Source: Natronoflexus pectinivorans (lineage in GTDB: Bacteria; Bacteroidota; Bacteroidia; Bacteroidales; Marinilabiliaceae). Taken from it: a DNA stretch of 64,000 bases. Positions within the stretch are counted from its first letter, which is position 1; every line of letters begins with the position of its first letter. Location: the NCBI RefSeq assembly GCF_004345615.1, contig NZ_SLWK01000001.1, positions 496,001 to 560,000 on the forward strand, given 5' to 3'. The position numbers and the translations under genes were made by a program. Shown here one piece after another: positions 17,177 through 25,571 of this stretch. Below the pieces are notes generated by a model. The model made no database searches, was not told the DNA's origin, and worked only from the letters and a program-made list of their open reading frames with translations.

Positions 17177-18379
17177 TTACAACATCCGTTCTATCCCCAT
17201 CTCCAATCCTGTTAATTCTGCAAGTCCTTTCATTCTGCCAATCAAGGGATAACCCGGGTTGGCAGAACGATTGTAATCATCCAGCATTTTTATTCCATGA
17301 TCGGGTCGAACCGGAAGTCTGAAATCTTTTCTCCCTTCATTCATTCTTCTTTTTTGTTCAATGAGAAGAGCTTTTACCACTTCATACATATCCACACATC
17401 CATGAATATGTCCATATTCATGGAAACAACCGTCAGGCAACAGCACATTGTTCCGAAGGTGAAGGAAATGAATGCGATGACCTACTGACTTTATCATATC
17501 CACCAGCAAATGACTACTTTTAACAGATAGAGACCCGGTGCAAAAAGTGATGCCATTGGAGATGGAGTCATGCTGACTGATAATCCATTCAAAATCGTCC
17601 TTTGTGCTTGCAATTCTTGGAAGGCCGAGAACAGAAAATGGTGGGTCATCCGGATGAATCGCCATCCGAACCCCGGCTTCTTCGGCCACAGGAACAACAT
17701 CATTCAGGAAATCTGCCAAATGTTGACGCAATATGCCGTGGTCAATATTTTTATAGGTATCGATAAAACTCAGAAAAGCCTTTTTGTAATCCGGTGTAGA
17801 GCCGTCCACCGCACCGTCAATAAATCCCTGGGTAACCACTATGATGTTATGAGCCAGAGATTCTGCCTCTTCAGTACTCATCCTTTGGTGTTTTATCCTG
17901 GCTTTTTCAACAATTTCTTTAGGATAATCATTTTCGGCACCTGGACGTTTCAGAATAAAGGCATCGAAAGCTACAAAAGTGGGGAAATCGAAATACATCA
18001 CTTCTCCGCCCGAAGGGAGTTTGAAATGCAAGTCGGTTCTGACCCAGTCCAGAACCGGCATAAAGTTATAGCAAACGGTATCTATACCACATTTTCCAAG
18101 ATTGCGGAGCGACTCCTGGTAGTTTTTGATGAGTCTGGGACGGTCGGATGATTTAATTTTGATTCCCTCCGAAACCGGTAAGCTTTCAACGACACTCCAT
18201 CTCATGCCGTAAGATTCAATCATGTTTTTTACACGCATGATTTCTTCTACCGGCCATACTTCTCCGTTTGGAATGTGATGAAGCGCAGTAACAATGCCCT
18301 CTATTCCAATTTGTTTCAACTCTGCCAGTGAGACAGTGTCTTTCTCACCAAACCATCTCCAGGTCTTTTCAAAAGCCAT
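17177..18379 (-). CDS. uxuA: Mannonate dehydratase
   Basis: Converts D-mannonate to 2-keto-3-deoxygluconate in glucuronate breakdown. The 400 residues start MAFEKTWRWFGEKDTVSL, typical of UxuA, and contain HPDDPPFSVLGLPRI, FCTGSL, FLHLRNN and RPDHG, the family metal-binding and active-site segments. It lies 38 bases downstream of the SDR gene, so the two form an operon for the oxidoreductase-dehydratase pair. The AraC-type gene beyond is the likely regulator. Other hexuronate genes (isomerase, kinase, aldolase) are not in the window. Confidence 0.95.
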   Translation of the reverse strand: MAFEKTWRWFGEKDTVSLAELKQIGIEGIVTALHHIPNGEVWPVEEIMRVKNMIESYGMRWSVVESLPVSEGIKIKSSDRPRLIKNYQESLRNLGKCGIDTVCYNFMPVLDWVRTDLHFKLPSGGEVMYFDFPTFVAFDAFILKRPGAENDYPKEIVEKARIKHQRMSTEEAESLAHNIIVVTQGFIDGAVDGSTPDYKKAFLSFIDTYKNIDHGILRQHLADFLNDVVPVAEEAGVRMAIHPDDPPFSVLGLPRIASTKDDFEWIISQHDSISNGITFCTGSLSVKSSHLLVDMIKSVGHRIHFLHLRNNVLLPDGCFHEYGHIHGCVDMYEVVKALLIEQKRRMNEGRKDFRLPVRPDHGIKMLDDYNRSANPGYPLIGRMKGLAELTGLEMGIERML

Positions 18380-18417
18380 TATTCTCTGTATTATTTAATT
18401 AGTACGTCGGTAATTGA

Positions 18418-19233
18418 TTATACTCCGCTGAAAGAACTAAATCCTCCATCTACCGGGATAATGGTTCCGGTAATAAAGCTAGCTGCATTGCTGCACAGAA
18501 ATTGAACAATACCATTCAGCTCGGTAATATCTCCAAAACGTTTCATTGGTGTTCTTGCAATTACTTTTTTACTTCTTTCGGTGTATGAGCCATCGGGGTT
18601 GATGAGGACGGCGCGATTTTGGTCGCCAATAAAAAAGCCCGGAGCAATGGCATTTACTCTGATTTTTTCACTGAATTTGGTGGCCATTTCCATGGCCAGC
18701 CATTGGGTGAATATATTTACCCCGGTTTTTGCCACCGAATAACCCGGCACGCGGGTTATGGCTGAATATGTTGCCATGGATGAAACATTAACAATACTTC
18801 CTTCTCCCTGTTCAGCCATTGCTTCGCCAAATACAATGGAAGGATAAATGGTTCCGGTCAAATTGAGGTCTGTAACTTTATGAAAATCCTCCATTTTCAA
18901 ATCGAATATTGTCTGCTCTTCTGTTAATGTTCCACCCGGCGTGTTTCCTCCGGCAGCATTTACCAGGATATCAATTCTTCCGTATTTATCTAATATTTGT
19001 TGACGAACATTCCGAAGACTTTCCATATCTAATACATTGCATGTAAGTCCGGTCACCTCGCCCAATGTTTGAAGGTTTTCAAGCCTTGCGTCCAATGCCT
19101 CCTGACGAATATCCAGGATGATTACTTTTGCTCCGTTTTTTAGAAGGTTTTCCGAAATACTGCTTCCCAAAACTCCTCCACCACCTGTCACGATGGCTAT
19201 CTTTCCACTTATGTCAAATAATGATTGTTGCAT
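18418..19233 (-). CDS. SDR-family D-mannonate oxidoreductase (fructuronate reductase)
   Basis: Short-chain dehydrogenase of 271 residues with the NAD(P) loop TGGGGVLGSSI, the NAAGG motif, catalytic Ser in VNVSSMATYSA and YSVAK as the catalytic Tyr/Lys. Its pairing with uxuA and its resemblance to the SDR-type UxuB (YjmF) of Bacillus point to reduction of fructuronate to mannonate. A less specific sugar-acid dehydrogenase such as KduD is the alternative. First gene of the two-gene operon; the upstream spacer is shared with the divergent AraC gene. Confidence 0.85.
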   Translation of the reverse strand: MQQSLFDISGKIAIVTGGGGVLGSSISENLLKNGAKVIILDIRQEALDARLENLQTLGEVTGLTCNVLDMESLRNVRQQILDKYGRIDILVNAAGGNTPGGTLTEEQTIFDLKMEDFHKVTDLNLTGTIYPSIVFGEAMAEQGEGSIVNVSSMATYSAITRVPGYSVAKTGVNIFTQWLAMEMATKFSEKIRVNAIAPGFFIGDQNRAVLINPDGSYTERSKKVIARTPMKRFGDITELNGIVQFLCSNAASFITGTIIPVDGGFSSFSGV

Positions 19234-19331
19234 GAATCTGTATTAATATTAATTAACAAAAACGCTCATATTTAAAGGTTTGAGCGATGATTTGAGGTCA
19301 CAAAAGTATTCACGAATAACCATAGCGTCAA

Positions 19332-19364
19332 ATAGTATTTATGCATTAAATAATACTATATTTG
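19332..19364 (+). promoter_or_regulatory. araC-type gene promoter with overlapping inverted repeat
   Basis: TATATTTG (19357-19364) fits the -7 box and lies 18 bases before the ATG. An inverted repeat with arms ATAGTATT (19332-19339) and AATACTAT (19352-19359) covers the -33 region and runs into the -7 box, as expected of an autoregulatory operator in this divergent uxu/araC spacer. Function is inference. Confidence 0.5.
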
Positions 19365-19382
19365 CATTTCTAAAGTATTCCG

Positions 19383-20267
19383 ATGGAAAGAAGCAGATTA
19401 ACCGACATCATGCACGAACGGGTAGTGATTCCCGGTGGTAGTCCCATCAGAGTAAAGTGGAACGATTTTCCGCATTTTACTTTCCCATGGCATTTTCATA
19501 GCGAATATGAAATTGTTTACATTATGCGAAGCAAGGGAACGCGTTTTGTTGCAGACAATATGGAGCCTTTTGAAGAAGGTGATTTGGTTTTGGTTGGAAG
19601 TCAGACACCTCACTACTGGAAAAACGATGAGCATTTGTCAGAGGGAAATACTAACCAGCACGTTAATGCTATTGTTGTGCAGTTCAGGTCTGATTTTATG
19701 GAGCAGGCATTTGCCAACTATCCCGAATTTGGGTTGATTAAAAAGCTATTGGAAAAATCAAAGTCGGGGGTTCATTTTGATAAGCGGTTTGCTGTAGACA
19801 TAGAGTCAAAACTTAAAAATTTGTACGAAGAAAAGGGTTTCAACAGGTTTATGTTGCTGCTGCAAATATTGCATGAAATGGCTGGCACTAAAAAGTGCCG
19901 GCAACTGGGAACCGGAAGCAGCGAAGTTATTCCTTCAGATGTGAACGACGACCGTCTAAAGAAAATCATTAACTTCATTAATCTCAACTATACAGAAAAA
20001 ATTACTCTTGAACAGATTGCAGGCATGTCGGGGATGAATCCCGCCTCTTTCACTCGGTATTTTAAAGGTAAAACCGGAAAGACTCTTGTTCAGTACATCA
20101 ATGATATGCGAATAGATTATGCATGTAAGTTGTTACAGAACACAGATTATTCTATATCAAGGATTTGCTTTGAAACCGGATTCAACAATCTATCGAATTT
20201 TAATCGCTTTTTCAAGGAGCGAATGCGGATGACACCTCGCGATTACCTCAGGCAGTTTTTGAAATGA
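19383..20267 (+). CDS. AraC-family transcriptional regulator (cupin sensor)
   Basis: Regulator of 294 residues: an N-terminal cupin-type sensor (HFTFPWHFHSEYEIVYIMRSKGT, DLVLVGSQTPHYW) and a C-terminal pair of helix-turn-helix motifs (ITLEQIAGMSGMNPASFTRYF; YSISRICFETGFNNLSNFNRFF) ending in MTPRDYLRQ. It is divergent from the SDR-uxuA operon with 149 bases between, so control of hexuronate genes is the likely role. An inverted repeat overlaps its own promoter. Confidence 0.92.
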   Translation: MERSRLTDIMHERVVIPGGSPIRVKWNDFPHFTFPWHFHSEYEIVYIMRSKGTRFVADNMEPFEEGDLVLVGSQTPHYWKNDEHLSEGNTNQHVNAIVVQFRSDFMEQAFANYPEFGLIKKLLEKSKSGVHFDKRFAVDIESKLKNLYEEKGFNRFMLLLQILHEMAGTKKCRQLGTGSSEVIPSDVNDDRLKKIINFINLNYTEKITLEQIAGMSGMNPASFTRYFKGKTGKTLVQYINDMRIDYACKLLQNTDYSISRICFETGFNNLSNFNRFFKERMRMTPRDYLRQFLK

Positions 20268-20277
20268 CCCATCTTGC

Positions 20278-20300
20278 GTAAATACCTTTAAGGTATTTAC
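20278..20300. promoter_or_regulatory. 23-bp palindrome at the metH promoter
   Basis: Perfect 11-bp arms GTAAATACCTT / AAGGTATTTAC around one central T. It begins 11 bases after the araC-type stop and ends 13 bases before the -7 box of metH, so it occupies the -33 region. It could be an operator or a terminator for the preceding gene; no T-run follows. Confidence 0.55.
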
Positions 20301-20313
20301 TATAATTTATGCT

Positions 20314-20321
20314 TATCTTTG
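20314..20321 (+). promoter_or_regulatory. Candidate -7 box of metH
   Basis: TATCTTTG matches TAnnTTTG. Transcription would begin near 20328 and give a leader of about 125 bases. The -33 position lacks TTG and is covered by the 20278-20300 palindrome, which suggests factor-dependent expression. Confidence 0.5.
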
Positions 20322-20428
20322 CCATAGACAGATAATTGAATAAAATATTGTGCAATTTTATTCGAACAACTATGGTTTTGTTGCACATTTTCTAATTGAA
20401 TTTTAACAGGTTTGTTTAAACAAACCTG
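20322..20428 (+). ncRNA. Structured 5' leader of metH, possible cis-regulatory RNA
   Basis: Pairings seen by eye: CCATAG (20322-20327) with CTATGG (20370-20375) encloses a 9-bp stem GAATAAAAT (20338-20346) / ATTTTATTC (20355-20363). The loop of that stem contains TGTGCAA (20349-20355), which is exactly complementary to TTGCACA at 20381-20387, so a pseudoknot-like contact is possible. A last stem, CAGGTTTGTTT / AAACAAACCTG (20407-20428), ends 24 bases before the ATG. I do not recognise a cobalamin, SAM or SAH riboswitch core. The outer stem would begin a few bases before the predicted start site, so either that stem or that start site is slightly off. Confidence 0.45.
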
Positions 20429-20452
20429 ACATCTGACAACTGTTTAGGCATT

Positions 20453-23400
20453 ATGACAAAAAGAGAGTTACTGGAGAAAGCAGTAAGCGAGCGCATATTA
20501 TTGCTGGATGGCGCAATGGGTAGCCTTATCCAACAATACAAATTAACGGAAGAAGATTTCAGAGGCGACAGATTTAAAGACCACCCATGTTCGGTACAGG
20601 GGAATAACGACTTGTTGTCTTTAACCAGGCCTGATGTTATATCAGCCATTCACGAAAAATATTTAGATGCAGGTTCTGACATCATTGAGACCAACACGTT
20701 TAATGCCAACAGCATTTCTCAGGCCGATTATGAAATGGAGGCTCTTTCTTATGAGTTAAATAAGGAGTCTGCAAGATTGGCATCCGAAGCAGCAAGAAAG
20801 TTCTCGACACCTGAAAAACCCCGATTTGTTGCAGGAGCTTTAGGCCCAACCAACAAAACGGCTTCTCTTTCGCCCGATGTTAACAATCCGGGGTACAGAG
20901 CAGTTACGTTTGATGATTTGGTGGAGGTTTATGCCGAACAAGTGAACGGATTAATTGATGGCGGTTGCGATTTGTTGCTGCTTGAAACTATTTTTGATAC
21001 CCTCAATGCAAAAGCTGCTCTTTACGGCATACAAAAGGTTTTAAAGAGCCGTAAACTGGAAGATATGCCAATCATGGTGTCGGTAACGGTTGCCGATGCC
21101 AGTGGCCGTACCCTTTCGGGACAAACTCTGGAGGCGTTTATCATTTCAGTATCACATTTCCCACTGTTTTCCATTGGCCTGAACTGCTCTTTTGGAGCAA
21201 GGGACTTAAGAACTTATGTGGAGGAACTGGGACGCAAAACTTCATATTATATCAGTGCATATCCAAATGCAGGACTTCCGAATCAGTTTGGGGAATATGA
21301 CGAAACACCTGAAGAGATGTCGCCGCAAATATGGGATTACCTGAATAACGGACTGGTGAACATCGTAGGCGGGTGTTGTGGTACAACACCCGAACACATT
21401 GCTGCTTTTGCGAAACTGGTTGAGGATGCCAAACCTCATGTTCCAAAAAAATTGGATCCCACCACCATGTTGAGCGGGCTGGAGCCTTTGGTCATCAACC
21501 CCGAATCAAACTTCGTAAATATTGGAGAGCGCACCAATGTTGCCGGCTCTCGCAAATTTGCACGACTTATTCGCGATGAGCAGTACGATGAGGCGCTGTC
21601 CATTGCCAGGGACCAGGTGGATGGTGGTGCCCAAATCATTGATGTGAACATGGACGATGCCATGCTGGATGCCAAAAAGGAGATGGTCACATTTCTGAAC
21701 TTGATGGCATCTGAACCGGAAATTGCCAGATTGCCGTTTATGATTGACAGCTCCCGCTGGGAAGTGCTGGAAGCTGGACTAAAATGCATGCAGGGTAAAT
21801 GCGTGGTTAACTCCATCAGCCTTAAAGAGGGTGAAGAACCATTTCTGGAACAAGCCTCAAAAATTAAAGAGTACGGTGCTGCTGTGGTGGTTATGGCTTT
21901 TGACGAGAAGGGTCAAGCCGATACCTTTGAACGACGAATTGAAATTTGTGAACGAGCCTACCGGTTACTGACCGAAAAAGCGGGACTGCCCCCACAGGAT
22001 ATCATTTTCGACCCCAATGTGTTGGCCATTGCCACAGGAATTGAAGAGCACAATAATTACGGGGTGGATTTCATCAATGCCACGCGCTGGATTAAGGAAA
22101 ACCTGCCACATGCGCGGATTAGCGGCGGAGTCAGTAACCTCTCATTCTCGTTCCGTGGCAACAACATTGTGCGCGAAGCCATCCATTCTGTTTTTCTGTA
22201 TCATGCCATTAAGGCAGGGATGGATATGGGGATTGTAAACCCCGGGATGTTGCAAATATACGATGAAATTGAGCCTGATTTATTGATTCTGGTTGAAGAT
22301 GTGGTGCTGAACCGCAGGGAAGACGCCACCGAAAGACTCATTGAGAAAGCAGAGAGTTATAAAGATACTGGTGGAGAAAAAGTCGCCGCGTCTAAAGACG
22401 CATGGCGCAGCGGCTCATTAGAGGAGCGGCTACATCACTCACTCATAAAAGGAATTGACAACTACCTTGAAGAAGATTTACCCGAAGCCCGCGAAAAATA
22501 CCCGTTTGCCATCGACATCATTGAAGGCCCCTTGATGGACGGGATGAATATTGTTGGCGAACTTTTTGGTTCGGGTAAGATGTTTTTACCTCAAGTGGTA
22601 AAAACAGCAAGGGTTATGAAAAAAGCGGTTGCATGGCTGCAACCGTTCATAGAAGAAGAGAAAAAGGCAGCAGGCAATGCTTCTTCAAAAGCCGGCCGTA
22701 TTCTTATGGCAACAGTTAAAGGTGATGTGCACGACATCGGCAAAAACATCGTGGGTGTAATCCTCGCTTGTAACAATTACGATGTAATTGATTTAGGCGT
22801 AATGGTGCCAACCGACCGCATTTTGCAGGAGGCGGTAAATCAGGAGGTTGACATTGTTGGCCTCAGTGGTTTAATAACCCCTTCGCTGGAGGAGATGGTA
22901 AATGTTGCCAAAGAGATGGAACGACGTGGCATGAAAATGCCTCTCTTGATTGGAGGAGCCACCACATCAAAGGTACATACTGCCGTAAAAATAGAACCGG
23001 CCTATTCAGGCCCGGTTATTTACGTTAAGGACGCTTCGCAAAGCGCACAGGTGGTTGGTGCTCTGATGTCCCAAAAGGAGCGCGATTCATATGCTCTTAA
23101 GATAAGGGAAGAGTATGAAGCTTTGAGAGTGGCGAACAGCAATAAGAAGGAGAAAAAATATCTCCCCATTGAAGTAGCACGCAAAAACAAGTATCATATT
23201 GACTGGGATAAAACTGAAATTGTTACGCCAAAGAAATTAGGCATCACTGTTTTTGATGATTATCCACTGGATGAGATTATTCCATTCATTGACTGGACTT
23301 TCTTTTTCCACGCATGGAGACTTACCGGCAGTTATGATGACATTGAACAGGTAAACAAAACCATTAGCCCTGACGAATGGCTGGAAAAATTCAGTTCCGA

Positions 23401-24187
23401 AAGTGCCAAAGATAAAGCCCGGGAAGCGCTCAAATTATGGGACGACGCCAACGCAATGCTTCAGTTGATTAAGGAGCAAAAAATGGTGAAACCCCGTGCT
23501 GTAATTGGCCTCTTTCCGGCCAATTCCAATGGCGACGATATAGCGGTGTATGACCCGACGCAATCCGACAAAAAAATTTGTACCTTTCACCATTTACGGG
23601 AGCAACAGGAAAAAACCGGGAAGAAGCATTACTATTGTTTGTCTGATTTTGTGGCTCCCGGTGAGACCGGAAAACAAGATTACGTAGGTGCTTTTGCTGT
23701 TTCGGCAGGGGAAGGTATTGAGCCCTGGATTGAAAAATACGAAGCTGCCAACGACGATTTCAATGCCATTTTACTAAAAGCACTGGCCGACCGTCTGGCA
23801 GAAGCTTTTGCAGAACTGATGCACTACAGGGTGCGAAAAGAGTTTTGGGGATATGCTCCCGAAGAGGAGTTTAATCACGCCAACCTGATTCGGGAAAGAT
23901 ACAGAGGAATCAGACCTGCTTTGGGTTATCCGGCCTGTCCCGACCACAGCGAAAAGCGTACGCTTTTCGATTTGATAGAGGCTGAAAAAAATGCAGGAAT
24001 TTCTCTCACAGAGCATTTCAGCATGTACCCAAATGCATCGGTTAGCGGAATTTACCTGGCACACCCCGAAGCTGTTTATTTTGGTATAGGGAAAGTTCAG
24101 CGCGACCAGGTGGAAGATTTGGCAAAACGTAAAGGCTGGTCACTGCGCGACACAGAGAAATGGTTCCCTGTGAATTTGGCGTATTGA
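20453..24187 (+). CDS. metH: Cobalamin-dependent methionine synthase
   Basis: Transfers a methyl group from methyl-tetrahydrofolate to homocysteine through cobalamin. All four modules are present in 1244 residues: homocysteine-binding domain (DGAMGSLIQ; zinc ligands in GLNCSFG near 240 and [10 protein letters not shown] near 306-311), pterin domain ([18 protein letters not shown] near 350), cap plus B12 domain ([12 protein letters not shown] near 758, whose His coordinates cobalt) and the AdoMet reactivation domain ([15 protein letters not shown] near 1152). The protein therefore depends on B12. metF, which makes its folate substrate, lies 1.4 kb downstream beyond an accessory island. Confidence 0.97.
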   Translation: MTKRELLEKAVSERILLLDGAMGSLIQQYKLTEEDFRGDRFKDHPCSVQGNNDLLSLTRPDVISAIHEKYLDAGSDIIETNTFNANSISQADYEMEALSYELNKESARLASEAARKFSTPEKPRFVAGALGPTNKTASLSPDVNNPGYRAVTFDDLVEVYAEQVNGLIDGGCDLLLLETIFDTLNAKAALYGIQKVLKSRKLEDMPIMVSVTVADASGRTLSGQTLEAFIISVSHFPLFSIGLNCSFGARDLRTYVEELGRKTSYYISAYPNAGLPNQFGEYDETPEEMSPQIWDYLNNGLVNIVGGCCGTTPEHIAAFAKLVEDAKPHVPKKLDPTTMLSGLEPLVINPESNFVNIGERTNVAGSRKFARLIRDEQYDEALSIARDQVDGGAQIIDVNMDDAMLDAKKEMVTFLNLMASEPEIARLPFMIDSSRWEVLEAGLKCMQGKCVVNSISLKEGEEPFLEQASKIKEYGAAVVVMAFDEKGQADTFERRIEICERAYRLLTEKAGLPPQDIIFDPNVLAIATGIEEHNNYGVDFINATRWIKENLPHARISGGVSNLSFSFRGNNIVREAIHSVFLYHAIKAGMDMGIVNPGMLQIYDEIEPDLLILVEDVVLNRREDATERLIEKAESYKDTGGEKVAASKDAWRSGSLEERLHHSLIKGIDNYLEEDLPEAREKYPFAIDIIEGPLMDGMNIVGELFGSGKMFLPQVVKTARVMKKAVAWLQPFIEEEKKAAGNASSKAGRILMATVKGDVHDIGKNIVGVILACNNYDVIDLGVMVPTDRILQEAVNQEVDIVGLSGLITPSLEEMVNVAKEMERRGMKMPLLIGGATTSKVHTAVKIEPAYSGPVIYVKDASQSAQVVGALMSQKERDSYALKIREEYEALRVANSNKKEKKYLPIEVARKNKYHIDWDKTEIVTPKKLGITVFDDYPLDEIIPFIDWTFFFHAWRLTGSYDDIEQVNKTISPDEWLEKFSSESAKDKAREALKLWDDANAMLQLIKEQKMVKPRAVIGLFPANSNGDDIAVYDPTQSDKKICTFHHLREQQEKTGKKHYYCLSDFVAPGETGKQDYVGAFAVSAGEGIEPWIEKYEAANDDFNAILLKALADRLAEAFAELMHYRVRKEFWGYAPEEEFNHANLIRERYRGIRPALGYPACPDHSEKRTLFDLIEAEKNAGISLTEHFSMYPNASVSGIYLAHPEAVYFGIGKVQRDQVEDLAKRKGWSLRDTEKWFPVNLAY

Positions 24188-24188
24188 T

Positions 24189-24239
24189 ATTGACATCATG
24201 ATGTCAATTCCATAGGTGATTTCTGTGAATTCACAGAAA
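24189..24239. repeat. Two adjacent perfect 20-bp palindromes downstream of metH
   Basis: First palindrome, 24189-24208, half-site ATTGACATCA; second, 24220-24239, half-site TTTCTGTGAA. Both are perfect with no central loop and are 11 bases apart. They may form terminator-like hairpins for metH, or be operators for the nucleotidyltransferase/HEPN genes whose candidate -7 box (TATTTTTG, 24295-24302) lies 55 bases on. Confidence 0.6.
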
Positions 24240-24294
24240 ATTTGTATATTATAAGTGATGATATCTAATTACCTGAATCATTGCGAAATTTGAT

Positions 24295-24302
24295 TATTTT
24301 TG
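24295..24302 (+). promoter_or_regulatory. Candidate -7 box for the nucleotidyltransferase/HEPN pair
   Basis: TATTTTTG matches TAnnTTTG and lies 20 bases before the ATG at 24323. No -33 TTG at the expected spacing. Confidence 0.4.
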
Positions 24303-24322
24303 ACTTAGACAAAACATGCCTG

Positions 24323-24643
24323 ATGACAAATGATAATTCAAATACATTCTCAATTATTAGAGAAATAGTTAGTAGGATACTTCCTAATAGCAAGATTCTA
24401 TTGTTCGGCTCTCGTGCGCGAAAAGACTATAGCGATGATAGTGATTATGATTTCCTTATTATAACTAGAGAAACAATAGATATTCGAAAAAAGAGAACTC
24501 TAAAATCTGTTTTAAGAAAAGAGTTGGCACAATTAAAAATTCCGGCTGATATTTTAATACAGAGTGAAGAAGAAATAATTTCAAAGAAAGAAATTACAGG
24601 ACATATTCTTAGACATGTTTTAAGAGAAGGGGTCGCTTTATGA
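24323..24643 (+). CDS. Minimal nucleotidyltransferase domain protein (MNT, MntA-like)
   Basis: Small protein (106 residues) with the Pol-beta nucleotidyltransferase motif GSRARKDYSDDSDYDFLII, i.e. GS-x10-DxD, holding the metal-binding aspartates. In such MNT/HEPN pairs the nucleotidyltransferase is generally the antitoxin or modifier of the HEPN partner. The stop overlaps the next start (ATGA), so translation is coupled. I use the ATG at 24323; an in-frame TTG at 24281 would add FDLDKT, which resembles a HAD motif by chance and includes the candidate -7 box. The local sequence is more AT-rich than metH or metF, consistent with acquisition. Confidence 0.85.
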   Translation: MTNDNSNTFSIIREIVSRILPNSKILLFGSRARKDYSDDSDYDFLIITRETIDIRKKRTLKSVLRKELAQLKIPADILIQSEEEIISKKEITGHILRHVLREGVAL

Positions 24644-25044
24644 ACAAAGCCACTGTAGATTATATAAAACAATGGTTGATAAAAGCCAATGAAGATTTAT
24701 TAGTTGTTGAAAAGTTGACTGAATCTGAGATTGTAGCGACTTCTTCTGTTTGTTTTCATTGTCAACAAGCTGTAGAGAAATTTCTAAAAGCTTATTTAAT
24801 TGCAAATGGTGTTGAAATTAAGAAAACACATAATATTGAATTCTTACTATCAGAATGTTCTGATTTTGATAAGGACTTTATTAATATTGACCCAAAAGAG
24901 TTAAGCGATTTCGGAGTTGATGCAAGATATCCAGGTGACATGTATATTCCGGACGAAGTTGAAACATTAGAATATAAAAAACTAGCATTTGAGATTAAGA
25001 AGTTTGTTGAAAGCAAAATCTATAACATATTGCAATCAAAATGA
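24640..25044 (+). CDS. HEPN domain protein paired with the MNT gene
   Basis: Helical protein of 134 residues resembling the HEPN family that accompanies minimal nucleotidyltransferases: AVEKFLKAYLIANGVEIKKTHNIEFLL and DARYPG are typical. The only arginine in the protein is in DARYPG and is not followed by a histidine, so the RX4-6H ribonuclease motif of HepT toxins is absent. It may thus be a regulatory or nucleotide-binding HEPN, not an RNase toxin. It overlaps the MNT stop by 4 bases. Confidence 0.85.
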   Translation: MNKATVDYIKQWLIKANEDLLVVEKLTESEIVATSSVCFHCQQAVEKFLKAYLIANGVEIKKTHNIEFLLSECSDFDKDFINIDPKELSDFGVDARYPGDMYIPDEVETLEYKKLAFEIKKFVESKIYNILQSK

Positions 25045-25180
25045 TAGCAAGGATTTTCAGAGGATGCTAAATTCGGTCATCATAAAGAAAAAGTTGTATT
25101 TTTAATGTATGATTATAAGAGATGAAACGAGCCATGAGAAAGAGTTCTCACTCATGAATATGACTGGATTGGCGAGTTCC

Positions 25181-25198
25181 ATCCCGATTACTCGGGAT
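25181..25198. repeat. REP-like hairpin ATCCCGA-N4-TCGGGAT
   Basis: Arms ATCCCGA and TCGGGAT with loop TTAC. The same arms recur at 55481-55499 with a 5-base loop, so this is a dispersed small repeat. It lies between the HEPN gene and the second nucleotidyltransferase gene, in an otherwise featureless 183-base spacer. Confidence 0.55.
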
Positions 25199-25227
25199 TA
25201 AAAATCAAATTATAGACACATGAAATA

Positions 25228-25542
25228 TTGAAACATCAGGATGATTTTAAGGCGTTATGTCAAAGCCATAACGTTAAGTATCTTTGTGCGTTTGGGTCAT
25301 CTATAACAAATAAGTTTAAGCCTGAAATAAGTGATATCGATTTGTTGGTTGAACTTGATTCTTCTGACCCAATGGATAGAGAAGAAAAGCTAATGTCTCT
25401 GTGGGATACTTTTGAGCGGTTTTTTAATCGAAAAGTAGATTTGCTGACTGATGGTTCAATTAAAAATCCATATCTAAGGAAAAGTATTGATACAACTAAG
25501 TACTTATTATATGACGGAAAAGGGTCGCAAATATTTTTATGA
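25228..25542 (+). CDS. Second, orphan nucleotidyltransferase domain protein
   Basis: A 104-residue protein with FGSSITNKFKPEISDIDLLVEL: GS, 11 residues, then DID, the Pol-beta nucleotidyltransferase signature. It resembles the NT half of NT/HEPN (DUF86) pairs, but the next gene is metF and no HEPN partner follows. The frame has no ATG near its start: TTG at 25228 is the first usable codon after an in-frame TAG at 25213. An ATG at 25220 is one frame off, so a small deletion or a decayed gene is possible. It ends 4 bases into a spurious upstream extension of metF, and 29 bases before the metF start used here. Confidence 0.75.
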   Translation: MKHQDDFKALCQSHNVKYLCAFGSSITNKFKPEISDIDLLVELDSSDPMDREEKLMSLWDTFERFFNRKVDLLTDGSIKNPYLRKSIDTTKYLLYDGKGSQIFL

Positions 25543-25571
25543 CATTCTTCCAGAAAAACCAAAATATTATT

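Noticed and set aside
20322-20452. Cobalamin or SAM-II riboswitch before metH
   Set aside because: I could not find the B12-box or the SAM-II core sequence. The leader is structured but not assigned to a known class.
24281-24322. HAD-phosphatase motif (FDLDKT) at the start of the first nucleotidyltransferase frame
   Set aside because: It depends on a TTG start, includes a -7-like box, and no other HAD motif follows. Taken as chance.
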